From assembly GCA_963781345.1 (NCBI GenBank), contig CAWAFQ010000015.1:1-64000 (forward strand): a DNA stretch of 64,000 nucleotides, given 5' to 3'. Under the pieces are notes generated by a model. That model was not told the origin of the DNA. It saw nothing but the letters and a program-made list of their open reading frames with translations, and did not search any database. Positions within the stretch are counted from its first letter, which is position 1. The number at the start of each line of letters is the position of its first letter. A program made the position numbers and the translations under genes. This DNA is from JBBRHQ01 sp963781345 (GTDB lineage Bacteria > Actinomycetota > Thermoleophilia > Solirubrobacterales > 70-9). Shown here one piece after another: positions 29,769 to 37,215 of this stretch.

Positions 29769-30746
29769 GTGGCGCCTCGGATACGCGGCACCCTGGCCGC
29801 GGGTCTCGCGGTCCTCGGCTGTCTTGGGCTGGCCCCCCTCGCCGGCTGCGGCGGAGGCGGCGCGGCACCATTTCCGTCCGGGGAAGCCGCCACGGCGGGT
29901 GGCGGCGGTCGGCTCTCCTACGCGATCGCTTCCGGACCGGGAACCCTCGACCCGCTCCATGCCCGGACCTTCTCGGCGCAGATAGTCGCCCGGCAGCTGT
30001 TCGAGCCACTGGTCGAGCGCCTCCGCGGCCCCTACTCGGCCGCTAAGCCCGACCGGCCGGGCCTCGCGCTCGCCTGGTCCCACTCCCGCGACTTGCGAAT
30101 CTGGAGCTTCCGACTGCGGCCGGAGGTGCGGTTTGGCGATGGGACGCCGCTCGACGCCACGGCGGTCGTCGCAAACGCCGAGCGCTGGCGAAGCGACCCC
30201 GGGGGCCGGCAGCTCCTACCCGGCCTCATCGCCGCCGACGCGCCGCGGCCAAACGTCGCCCGGTTGATCCTCTCCGATCCCCTCCCCGGCCTGCCGCGGC
30301 GCCTGTCCGACCCCAGACTGGGGATCGTCTCGCCGCCTGCGCTCGCGCCCGAGAGCGGGGTCGGGGCGAGGTTCGTCGGCGCCCGGGAGGCGGGGTCGGG
30401 CCCCTTCGAGCTGCGGGGCCGGGTCGCTTCGGTCACGGTGCTCGACCGGAGGCGAGCTTGGTGGGGGAGCCCCCTCGGGCTCGGCCCGGCGCTCGACGAG
30501 GTCATCTTCCGGGTGGTGCCTGATCCTGCGGTTCGCGACCGACTCCTTCGCGCCGGCTCGGTGCGGGTGGCGGCCGGTTTCGACACCCGTCGGGCGGCGG
30601 AGATCGCAGCCGATCCGCTGCTCACCGCAAGCGGTCGTCCCGGAGACCACTGGGTTGCCTTCGAGCGCTCGGTCCGAGGCATCGCCGACGCCAGCCCGAT
30701 CCCGCTGTCGGGAGTCTGGACGGCGCTCCTGCCCGGCTCCGGCTGA
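29769..30746 (+). CDS. Solute-binding lipoprotein, SBP family 5 (short form)
   Basis: 325 residues from a GTG at 29769. Lipobox LAPLAGCGGG, then the family 5 (peptide/nickel binding) pattern: PGTLDPLHARTFSAQIVARQLFEPLVE, WSFRLRPEVRFGDGTPLDATAVVANAERW, GSGPFEL and VIFRVVPDPAVRDRLLRAGSV. Typical members have ~500 residues, so the C-terminal lobe is largely missing here. No transporter permease is adjacent. May be a degenerate or moonlighting binding protein. Confidence 0.82.
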   Translation: MAPRIRGTLAAGLAVLGCLGLAPLAGCGGGGAAPFPSGEAATAGGGGRLSYAIASGPGTLDPLHARTFSAQIVARQLFEPLVERLRGPYSAAKPDRPGLALAWSHSRDLRIWSFRLRPEVRFGDGTPLDATAVVANAERWRSDPGGRQLLPGLIAADAPRPNVARLILSDPLPGLPRRLSDPRLGIVSPPALAPESGVGARFVGAREAGSGPFELRGRVASVTVLDRRRAWWGSPLGLGPALDEVIFRVVPDPAVRDRLLRAGSVRVAAGFDTRRAAEIAADPLLTASGRPGDHWVAFERSVRGIADASPIPLSGVWTALLPGSG

Positions 30747-30889
30747 GCAGCGGGCGCGGCCGGTCGGTTTCGGGCGAGCGCGGCGGTCGCAGGGGAGGGC
30801 CGGCGGGGGCGTATCTTCGGAGCGGGCCGCTGCCGGCCGGTCGAATGGCGATTGCGGCCGGCCGGCCGGACGCGGGTCAGCTGGGTAAG

Positions 30890-31005
30890 TCGGGCGGCGA
30901 GTGGGAGCTCAGCGGGACGGCGAGTGGGGGGGTGTAAGTCGGGCGGCGAGTGGGGGGGGTCAGTCGGACGGCGAGTGGGAGCTCAGCGGGACGGCGAGTG
31001 GCCGA
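30890..31005. repeat. Minisatellite 3' of the DUF559 gene
   Basis: Five copies of a CGGRCGGCGAGTGG-type unit at about 22- to 26-bp spacing. A longer block (GGCGAGTGGGAGCTCAGCGG plus the next unit) occurs twice, near 30895 and 30970. It fills the spacer after the solute-binding gene and runs into the C-terminal codons of the DUF559 gene. Confidence 0.85.
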
Positions 31006-31921
31006 TGTCAGTCGGAGCGGGCGAGCGGCGAAGCCGATCGGCCACCCGGGCGAGCGTGTCCGTGACCCGGCGGGCCTCGAACTTGATCTGTCCATGGGTG
31101 AAGCGAAGCGCGGTCAGCCCAGCGGCAGTGTGGTCCTGGTCACGGCGCCGGTCCTTCGCCTGCTGCGCCGGGGTGCGGTGGTAGCGGAGCCCGTCGGTCT
31201 CGACGACGAGGCCCAGCTCGGGCCAGTGGAAGTCGACCCGGTGTCCGTTCAGGCAGGTGCCGGTCAGGGGCCTTCCGAGGCCGGACCTGCGCGTGATCGG
31301 CAGGAAGAGTCTTTCCAGTTCGGAGTCGGTGAGTGTGAATGCGTCGCGGTCAAGCAGACTCCTCAACGCCGGGACTCCGGAGCGGTTCCGCATTCGGTCG
31401 ATCTCGGCTCGCAGAGTGCCGGGGTCGATCAGGTCGAGCTTGTCGGCTTCGTTGACGGCGCTCTCGAGCTGGACGGGCGCCAGCAACGTGGCGAGGTCGA
31501 CGAGGGTGGATGCCGGGTCGGTTACCGCGATGCCCTGATGGGTCGTCGCTCCGAAGCTCCTCCGCCGGTGAACCCGGATCCCCGGGCGGCGGGGGTCCCT
31601 AGTCGCAGGCACGGTCACGTCCAGTCTGCCCTGCCAGGGCCGCAGGCCCCAGAGGGCGCCCCCGGCGCGGTGGCTCAAGACCGCCCCAGGGCCGCAACTC
31701 AGCACCGCCGCCATCCAGAGGCCGTACTGAGTGAGATCGGGGCGTCCCAGGGCAAAGACGCCATCCCGGAGCCGATGCAGCCGACCTTTTCTCAACCGGT
31801 GGCGGATCGCTTCCTCGCTCACCCCCAGCCCGAGAAGCTGCCGCCGGGAGACCACTCCGTGCTGAGCAGCCGCAAGCTCGGCAACGGCAGCAAAGGAGGG
31901 TTGCGTGATTTCAGGGGCCAT
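30983..31921 (-). CDS. AbiEi-type winged-helix plus DUF559 (Vsr-like) protein
   Basis: About 312 residues. N-terminal AbiEi-like wHTH (AAAQHGVVSRRQLLGLGVSEEAIRHRLRKGRLHRL), middle region as in AbiEi proteins, and a C-terminal DUF559 domain of the PD-(D/E)xK/Vsr fold (RVDFHWPELGLVVETDGLRYH, KDRRRDQDHTAAGLTALRFTH). In this group the nuclease residues Asp-(x)n-Glu are present, though activity is unproven. The ATG at 31921 (MAPEITQPSF) is chosen over an upstream ATG because it lies at the centre of the 40-bp palindrome seen also at 9461. No AbiEii toxin partner is adjacent. Confidence 0.82.
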   Translation of the reverse strand: MAPEITQPSFAAVAELAAAQHGVVSRRQLLGLGVSEEAIRHRLRKGRLHRLRDGVFALGRPDLTQYGLWMAAVLSCGPGAVLSHRAGGALWGLRPWQGRLDVTVPATRDPRRPGIRVHRRRSFGATTHQGIAVTDPASTLVDLATLLAPVQLESAVNEADKLDLIDPGTLRAEIDRMRNRSGVPALRSLLDRDAFTLTDSELERLFLPITRRSGLGRPLTGTCLNGHRVDFHWPELGLVVETDGLRYHRTPAQQAKDRRRDQDHTAAGLTALRFTHGQIKFEARRVTDTLARVADRLRRSPAPTDIGHSPSR

Positions 31922-31940
31922 AGACCCATAAATCACGCAA
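31901..31940 (-). promoter_or_regulatory. Palindrome enclosing the DUF559 start codon
   Basis: Eleven-bp arms TTGCGTGATTT / AAATCACGCAA flank a GGGGCC-ATA-GACCC core with the ATG (31921-31919) in the middle. On the mRNA the hairpin would hide the start codon. Same module as 9461-9500, less perfect in the core. Confidence 0.75.
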
Positions 31941-31960
31941 GCTTTCGGATTCTCCCCCCG

Positions 31961-32034
31961 CCGCCGGACCCGCAACCCCGCCGCCGGATTGCAACCCCCC
32001 GCCGGATTGCAACCCCCCGCCGGATCAGCACCCC
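31961..32034. repeat. 18-bp tandem repeat between DUF559 gene and tRNA-Leu
   Basis: Four units of CCGCCGGATTGCAACCCC; copies at 31981 and 31999 are identical, the outer two (31961, 32017) are variant. No coding explanation. Confidence 0.88.
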
Positions 32035-32063
32035 TGTTGCGCCGTTGTGCGAACGGGGCTAAG

Positions 32064-32149
<86 letters not shown>

Positions 32150-32273
32150 TCGAGGGCGCTGGATTCTAGTGGTCGGGGCGTCCGCAGTGGACCCTCCCCG
32201 AGCCCGCCGCGGGACCGTCGCCAGCGCAGCCGGGGGACTCCGCTTGAAAGTGTCCGCAGGGGGAGCTACTCTA

Positions 32274-32287
32274 CGAACATGTGTTCG
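32274..32287. promoter_or_regulatory. LexA (SOS) box
   Basis: CGAACATGTGTTCG, a perfect match to the Gram-positive LexA palindrome CGAAC-N4-GTTCG, 48 bp before the lexA start. Supports autorepression and shows that a GTG at 32281, inside the box, is not the start. Confidence 0.93.
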
Positions 32288-32334
32288 AAGGAATTGAGAC
32301 CCGCGGCAGCGGCCGAAGAGGAGAAGGACATCTC

Positions 32335-32937
32335 GTGGACCTGACCAAGAGGCAGAAGGAGATCTTCGATTTCATCCGCCGCTACGCGGCGAAGACCGGG
32401 TATCCGCCCACGGTGCGCGAGATCGGCAAGGCCGTCGGTCTGCACTCGTCCTCGACGGTGCACGCGCACCTGGCCAATCTCGAGAAGGCGGGCCTTCTGC
32501 GCCGCGACCCGTCGAAGCCGAGGGCGATCGAGGTCTTGCTCGACAAGGCGAAGAAGGCAATCCGGACCGATGGGCTTCCCCTGGTCGGCCAGGTCGCGGC
32601 CGGTGAGCCGATCGTCGCCGAGGAGAACATCGAGGAATATCTCGAGATCCCCGATGTCATTGGTGGCGAGGACGGCGACTACATCCTTCAGGTGCGCGGC
32701 GAGAGCATGAAGGACGCCGGGATCCTCGAGGGCGATTACGTCGTCGTGCGGCCGAGCGATGACGCCGATGACGGCGAGATCGTCGTGGCGCTGATCGGCG
32801 ACGAGGCGACAGTGAAGCGGATCTACCACGAGACCGATCACATCCGCCTGCAGCCGGAGAACGAGTCGATGGAGCCGATACGCACCACTGACGCCGAGGT
32901 TCTCGGCCGCGTGGTCGGAGTCTTCAGAAAGGTCTGA
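32335..32937 (+). CDS. lexA: SOS repressor LexA
   Basis: 200 residues from GTG 32335 (MDLTKRQKEIFDFI), preceded by GAGGAGAAGGA. N-terminal winged HTH (PPTVREIGKAVGLHSSSTVHAHL), auto-cleavage site Ala-Gly in GQVAAGEPI, catalytic Ser in GESMKDAGI and Lys in EATVKRIYH. RecA-stimulated self-cleavage derepresses DNA-damage genes. The frame continues upstream to a GTG inside the LexA box, which cannot be the start if the box is the operator. Confidence 0.96.
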   Translation: MDLTKRQKEIFDFIRRYAAKTGYPPTVREIGKAVGLHSSSTVHAHLANLEKAGLLRRDPSKPRAIEVLLDKAKKAIRTDGLPLVGQVAAGEPIVAEENIEEYLEIPDVIGGEDGDYILQVRGESMKDAGILEGDYVVVRPSDDADDGEIVVALIGDEATVKRIYHETDHIRLQPENESMEPIRTTDAEVLGRVVGVFRKV

Positions 32938-32938
32938 C

Positions 32939-33163
32939 GTGAGCGCACTGGCCACCGAGACGAAGCGGCCCCGCCTCACGCAGGAAAGGGCAGTGGGACG
33001 TTCGGCAGCGCGGTTGTCCGAGCCGTCGGGTTGGACGCTCGAGGACAAGATCCTCGGCGTCTGGGAGGACCTGGCGGCCGGCAACCCGGCCGAATGCCCC
33101 GTCTGCCACGGCCGCATGCGCCGCGGCAGCGGTTGCGAGAGCTGCGGCTCCGACCTCAGCTGA
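32939..33163 (+). CDS. Small zinc-ribbon protein downstream of lexA
   Basis: 74 residues, GTG start one base after the lexA stop, so co-transcribed and probably under SOS control. C-terminal CPVCHGRMRRGSGCESCG gives two Cys pairs (CxxC...CxxC), a zinc ribbon. The N-terminal half is basic, then SGWTLEDKILGVWEDLAAG. No named family recognised; candidate DNA-damage-response partner. Confidence 0.78.
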   Translation: MSALATETKRPRLTQERAVGRSAARLSEPSGWTLEDKILGVWEDLAAGNPAECPVCHGRMRRGSGCESCGSDLS

Positions 33164-33198
33164 ACAACCTTCGCCGCAGTGAGGAGCCGTGCGCCGCT

Positions 33199-33226
33199 TT
33201 GCAATCGGCCGCTTGAGGACTACCAT
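33199..33226 (+). promoter_or_regulatory. Candidate sigma-70-type promoter for rnpB
   Basis: TTGCAA (33199-33204), 16-base spacer, TACCAT (33221-33226). The start of the RNA P1 helix near 33232 is at the right distance. Confidence 0.55.
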
Positions 33227-33231
33227 TACGC

Positions 33232-33605
33232 AGGCGGGCCGAGCGACCGCGGGGGGAGAGAAAACCCCTCGAGGAAAGTCCGGACACCAGAGGGCGAGGG
33301 CGGTGGGTAACGCCCACCCGGGGAAACCCGCGGGACAGTGCCACAGAAACACACGGCCGATGGCGCGGCCACACGTGAGTCGCGCACAGGCAAAGGTGAA
33401 AGGGTGCGGTAAGAGCGCACCGGCGTCGCGGTGACGCGGCGGCCAGGCAAACCCCGCCCGGTGCAAGGCCAAACAGGATCGATGACCCGGCTCGGCGAGG
33501 TCCAGGTGGGCTGCAGGGCAGCCGTTTCGACGGCGGCCCCGGCGGGGCGAGAGCCCCGGCGAGACAGATGGTCGCTCACGACAGGATCCGGCTTACAGGC
33601 CCGCT
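33232..33605 (+). ncRNA. rnpB: RNase P RNA (bacterial class A)
   Basis: Catalytic RNA that trims tRNA 5' leaders. Visible conserved blocks: GAGGAAAGTCCGGACACCAG at 33271, GACAGTGCCACAGAAA, GGTGAAAGGGTGCGGTAAGA, then GACAGATGGTCGCT and GGCTTACAGGCCCGCT at the 3' end. GCGGGCC near the 5' end pairs with GGCCCGC at the 3' end (P1), and AGCGACC with GGTCGCT (P2). Ends are approximate to a few bases. Confidence 0.95.
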
Positions 33606-33608
33606 AAA

Positions 33609-33636
33609 GGAGAGGCTCCCGGGAGGGGGCCTCTCC
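33609..33636 (+). terminator. rnpB terminator
   Basis: Stem GGAGAGGC / GCCTCTCC with a 12-base loop, followed by CATTT, just after the RNase P RNA 3' end. Confidence 0.75.
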
Positions 33637-33640
33637 CATT

Positions 33641-34471
33641 TCAGCGCGGTGGCCAGCGGCCGGACTCGATCAGCCTCTTGTAGCGGCGCTGGCGGCGCCG
33701 GGCGTCGCGCATGAACCAGGAGATACCACTCAAGCCGAGCGATGGGAAGGCGTCCAGCAGACGGACCATGCCGCCGCGCCACCGGGGGATCGTCAGCACC
33801 GGCCTGGGGCGCTCGATCAGCTCACCGACCGCTGCCGCCACATGCTCGGATGTCTGCAGGACGCCTGAGAAGGAGCCCGCGGCGGCGGGGTCGTCGAGCT
33901 TGTCCTCGAGCATCGGAGTCCAGATTCCGTCAGGGCAGACGGCCGAGAGGTGGATTCCGCGGATTCCGGCCCGGCGGAGGTCGAGCTCGGTTCCGAGGGT
34001 GAAGGCGATGGCGGCGTGCTTGCTGGCGGCATAGGCGACCTCTCCGGGCGCCGCGATCAGGCCGGCCAGGGATACGACGTTTATCACGTGGCCGCGGCCG
34101 GCGGCGAGCATCGGCTCCAGGGCGGCGACGGTCCCGTTCATCGTTCCCAGGGTGTTGACCTCGATCATCAGCCGGCGCGTGGCGGCGTCCTGCTCCCAGG
34201 AGTTTCCGGTGATCAGGACCCCGGCGTTGTTGACCCAGATGTCCAGCGAGCCCGCCAGCTGCACGGTCGTAGCCGCGACCGAGTGGCAGGCTTCCTCGTC
34301 GCGGACGTCGAGCGCCGAGCCGAAGGCGCCGCGGCCGATACCTGCCGCCGCCTCGGTGGCGCTCTGCTCGTCCACGTCGGTCACGTGGACGGTGAAGCCG
34401 CGGCCGGCGAGCGTCGCGGCGATCGCACGGCCGAGGCCGCGTCCGGCTCCTGTTACGACTGCGGCGGGCAC
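33641..34471 (-). CDS. SDR family oxidoreductase
   Basis: 276 residues from GTG 34471 (VPAAVVTGAG). Cofactor loop VTGAGRGLGRAI, NNAGV, Ser in VVSLAG, and YxxxK in YAASKHAA. The C-terminus (LIERPRPVLTIPRWRGGMVRLLDAFP) is typical of a group of SDRs found with mycolic- or lipid-related enzymes in actinobacteria. Upstream frame extension lacks homology. Substrate unknown. Confidence 0.9.
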   Translation of the reverse strand: MPAAVVTGAGRGLGRAIAATLAGRGFTVHVTDVDEQSATEAAAGIGRGAFGSALDVRDEEACHSVAATTVQLAGSLDIWVNNAGVLITGNSWEQDAATRRLMIEVNTLGTMNGTVAALEPMLAAGRGHVINVVSLAGLIAAPGEVAYAASKHAAIAFTLGTELDLRRAGIRGIHLSAVCPDGIWTPMLEDKLDDPAAAGSFSGVLQTSEHVAAAVGELIERPRPVLTIPRWRGGMVRLLDAFPSLGLSGISWFMRDARRRQRRYKRLIESGRWPPR

Positions 34472-34639
34472 ACCGCTAAGGATATGGCCGGTTCGGCTGC
34501 CCGGGCTTTGTGACGGGGGGTGGTGTATCTGAAGTGCTCGTTGCAGCCCTGAAGCGGTTGCCGGTTCTCGCCGAAGTGAGTGCCTGACGGAGCTTTCGGA
34601 GGGCCAAGGAGCCGTCCGGTGCTCTGGTAGGATGCCGCG

Positions 34640-34765
34640 CAATCACCGCTGAATCTCCGCAAATATCGGAGATCGGGGGACCCGTAGTTTGGGGCGAATC
34701 GCCGGCATCCGCCGCGTAGCGCAGCTCTTTCAGCGCGAGCCCGTCAGCTAACCCCGTAAGCGTTG
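34640..34765 (+). promoter_or_regulatory. Cyclic di-AMP riboswitch (ydaO/yuaA class)
   Basis: Leader with the conserved elements of the class: CACCGCTGAATC at ~34645, GGGGGACCC at 34675-34683, GGGGCGAATCGCCGG, and the 3' block GCTCTTTCAGCGCGAGCCCG then TCAGCTAACCCCGTAAGCG. In actinobacteria this riboswitch sits ahead of cell-wall hydrolase genes and switches them off when c-di-AMP is bound. The ATG of the RlpA-like gene follows by ~8 bases after GGAGAGAG. Confidence 0.92.
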
Positions 34766-34772
34766 GAGAGAG

Positions 34773-35465
34773 ATGAGCACAGGCGCACGCCCCCGAGGGA
34801 CCAATGGCAGAACCGATAGCGCGGCGAGAGGCGCGGGAATCCCCCGCAACCGCATCGCCGGGCTCTCCATCGCCCTCGGACTGCTGGCCGCGCTCGCCCT
34901 CACCGCGGTCGCACCTGCCTCTGGCGGTGGCATCTCCACAAGCGGAGGTGCGTCGCCCAACGGGCCCGGTATCCCATTCGGCACCCGCGTGCTCAAGCTG
35001 GGTATGGAGGGCAACGACGTCGCCGTACTCAACGGGATCGTCAAGTCGAAGGGTTACGGAACGGCGGTCCGCTTCGGCAGCCAGTTCACGAGCCCGACGG
35101 CGTCGGCGGTTAGGGAGTTCCAGAGTCGCAAGGAGCTGAAGCCCAGCGGCGTCGTCACCAAGGCAACGGCGGCGGAGCTCACGTCCTCGATGCGCCACAG
35201 CGGCGCCACCTGGTACGGCCCCGGCTTCTACGGGAACCAGACCGCCTGCGGCCAGGTTCTCCGGGTCAACACGATCGGCGTCGCCAGCAAGACCCTTCCC
35301 TGCGGCACCATGGTCACCTTCGCCTACGGTGATGACTACGTGATCGCCCCGGTGATCGATCGCGGCCCCTACACCAAGGGAAACGACTGGGACCTGACCA
35401 ACGGGCTGCGAAAGCTGCTGCATTTCGACGGCAGCGACCAGATTCGGTACGCGGTCGCTCGCTAG
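34773..35465 (+). CDS. Secreted peptidoglycan-binding / RlpA-like double-psi beta-barrel protein
   Basis: 230 residues. Signal/TM segment (IAGLSIALGLLAALALTAVAPAS), peptidoglycan-binding domain (LKLGMEGNDVAVLNGIVKSKGYG...AVREFQSRKELKPSGVVTKATAAELTSS, ~72-140) and an RlpA-like DPBB (WYGPGFYGNQTACGQVL, LPCGTMVTFAYGD, VIAPVIDRGPYTKGNDWDLTNGLRKLL). It likely binds or cleaves peptidoglycan during growth. Under control of the c-di-AMP riboswitch just upstream, linking wall remodelling to osmotic or wall-stress signalling. Confidence 0.9.
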   Translation: MSTGARPRGTNGRTDSAARGAGIPRNRIAGLSIALGLLAALALTAVAPASGGGISTSGGASPNGPGIPFGTRVLKLGMEGNDVAVLNGIVKSKGYGTAVRFGSQFTSPTASAVREFQSRKELKPSGVVTKATAAELTSSMRHSGATWYGPGFYGNQTACGQVLRVNTIGVASKTLPCGTMVTFAYGDDYVIAPVIDRGPYTKGNDWDLTNGLRKLLHFDGSDQIRYAVAR

Positions 35466-35592
35466 CCCACCAGGCACACAGGGCCCGTCGCAGAGGCGTC
35501 CTCGGGAATCGATCTGGGCCCCGACCGCAACTTTCGCTCCCCTGAGCATTTAGGCTCCTGGCAGGCAGCACCACTACGGAAGGAGCTTTTCA

Positions 35593-36333
35593 ATGTTGAA
35601 GTCCAGGGACAACGCGCCTGCAGGCGCGAATCGGCCGCAGGCCGCGCTGGCGGCGACGGCTGTCTTGGTGGGCTGCCTGTCACTGCTGATCGCGCTGATC
35701 GCCGGCGCCTCCGGGGCCGGAGCCCAGACCGGCAAGACGACCGTCATCCTCGGCGGAGGCAGCGCCACGCCTGATCCGTCTTGTCCTGACAACCCCTGCC
35801 GGGCAATCGGCAGCGTTACCGGCTTTCAGGCCCAGGGCCCGACCGGCAACCTCCCCTTCCGGGTTGGCCGAAACGGGAGGATCACGGCCTGGACGATCAC
35901 CCTCGCCCAGCCGACGAACTCTCAGCGCGCGTTCTTCAACGGCTTCTTCGGAACGCCGCCGGAGGCGCGAATCGCAATCTTGAAGCGGGTTCCCGGAACC
36001 TCGCCGCCTCGATACAAGCTGCGCAGGCAGAGCCCAATCCGGGTCCTCAGCCCCTACCTCGGCCAGACCGTCAAGTTCAAGCTCAGCAACCCTCTGCCCG
36101 TGCGCAAGGGGAACATCGTCGGTCTGACTGTGCCGACCTGGGCGCCGGCGTTCGCGATCAACCTCCCCAGCCAGAACGCCTGGAGGGCGAGCCGGCAGAA
36201 GGGCAAGTGCCTGAACACCACCGACCTGCGCCAGGGACGGCCGCAGCAGGTGGTCGACTCGAAGCGCGTCTACGGCTGCCGCTACACCACGGCACGTCTG
36301 CTCTACACGGCGACCCTGGTCGAGGACCGCTAA
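35593..36333 (+). CDS. Secreted protein of unknown function
   Basis: 246 residues. Signal segment AATAVLVGCLSLLIALIAGASGAGAQ, then a beta-rich mature part with LPFRVGRNGRITAWTITLAQPT, VGLTVPTWAPAFAINLP and four Cys (PSCPDNPC, GKCLNT, YGCRYT). The layout suggests a disulfide-bonded extracellular domain. AAGGAG six bases before the ATG. Not a family I can name. Confidence 0.75.
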   Translation: MLKSRDNAPAGANRPQAALAATAVLVGCLSLLIALIAGASGAGAQTGKTTVILGGGSATPDPSCPDNPCRAIGSVTGFQAQGPTGNLPFRVGRNGRITAWTITLAQPTNSQRAFFNGFFGTPPEARIAILKRVPGTSPPRYKLRRQSPIRVLSPYLGQTVKFKLSNPLPVRKGNIVGLTVPTWAPAFAINLPSQNAWRASRQKGKCLNTTDLRQGRPQQVVDSKRVYGCRYTTARLLYTATLVEDR

Positions 36334-36359
36334 GCGGATCGCTGCAGGGAGGCAATAGC

Positions 36360-36389
36360 GGCGTCGGGGCCCGCTTCGGCCCCGACGCC
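36360..36389. terminator. Bidirectional hairpin terminator
   Basis: Perfect 12-bp stem GGCGTCGGGGCC / GGCCCCGACGCC with a 6-base loop between two convergent genes. Confidence 0.75.
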
Positions 36390-36411
36390 CGCGCTACGAC
36401 TATCGCGGCGC

Positions 36412-36978
36412 CTAGGCCGCTGCGGGGAGCACTCTCGGCGTCGCCTGATCGAGCGGCAGCGCCGCTGCGATCGCGATCAGGCTCTGGAACTCGTTCAGGG
36501 CGAGGTGGCCGATCGCCTCGAGGATCTCCTCGTCGGTCCAGCCGATCTCTCGTGCCTCCTCCTGGAGATAGAGCGGCGGAGGGCCATCGGCTTCCAGTGC
36601 CGCCCTCAGATAGGCGAGCAGCGCGGCCTCCTTCTCGTCTCCCGAGGTGAAGCCGCGGGCGCGGGAGACCTCGTCAAGCCCCAGTCCTGCCCGGCGCGCC
36701 GACTTCGCGTGCTGGGCGATGCTGTAGCTGTCGCCCCGGTGTTCGGCCACCGCGAGCGCGATCCGCTCACGGGTCGGCTGGGGCAGGACGCCGCTGCGCA
36801 GCTCCGATCGCATGCGCGTGTAAGCGCGGAGAACCGCGGGGGCCCCTGCGAGCACGCCGACGAACTTGCTCACCGCTCCGCCCGCGGCCTGGATCGACTT
36901 CAGGATCGGGGCACTCTCGTCGGGTGCCGTCAACTCGTCGTGGATGTGGAATCTGCTTACGTCTGTCTTTACGGTCAC
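36412..36978 (-). CDS. AhpD/carboxymuconolactone-decarboxylase-fold protein without the CxxC
   Basis: 188 residues. CMD-like pattern LPQPTRERIALAVAEHRGDSYSIAQHAKSARRAGLGLDEV (shown in two parts: LPQPTRERIALAVAEHRGDS and YSIAQHAKSAR) and a second half EKEAALLAYLRAALE...DEEILEAIGHLALNEFQSLI. Family members have ExxYCxxCxxxH; both Cys are replaced (Y-S-I-A-Q-H), so peroxidase chemistry through thiols is unlikely. An operator-like palindrome lies upstream (37061-37077). Confidence 0.82.
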   Translation of the reverse strand: MTVKTDVSRFHIHDELTAPDESAPILKSIQAAGGAVSKFVGVLAGAPAVLRAYTRMRSELRSGVLPQPTRERIALAVAEHRGDSYSIAQHAKSARRAGLGLDEVSRARGFTSGDEKEAALLAYLRAALEADGPPPLYLQEEAREIGWTDEEILEAIGHLALNEFQSLIAIAAALPLDQATPRVLPAAA

Positions 36979-37060
36979 TTTGCACCTGCTTCCGGCTCGG
37001 AGGCCGACAATGTGGCTTTACCAAGCCCTTGAAGGGCCTCTGCTTTACTTTGAGCCACTT

Positions 37061-37077
37061 ACTTACGAGAGGTAAGT
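37061..37077. promoter_or_regulatory. Operator-like palindrome
   Basis: ACTTAC-GAGAG-GTAAGT, a 6-bp inverted repeat with a 5-base spacer, 83 bp before the - strand CMD-like gene and 139 bp before glnA. TetR-type spacing; AT-rich surroundings suggest an overlapping promoter. Regulator not in the window. Confidence 0.5.
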
Positions 37078-37215
37078 TATAGCTCTTTTCGGGCGGGCCC
37101 GCAAGCCCTGCCCTGCGCCTTGTCTTTGGGAGAGATACGTCCGCCGGCACCTCGGCGGTTCACGGATTTCGCCTATCGTTGCCCGCTCTCGCCCGCCGCA
37201 ACCCAGGAGAACCCA

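Noticed and set aside
32281..32334. Upstream GTG start for lexA at 32281
   Set aside because: This codon lies within the LexA box; homology and the RBS fit GTG 32335.
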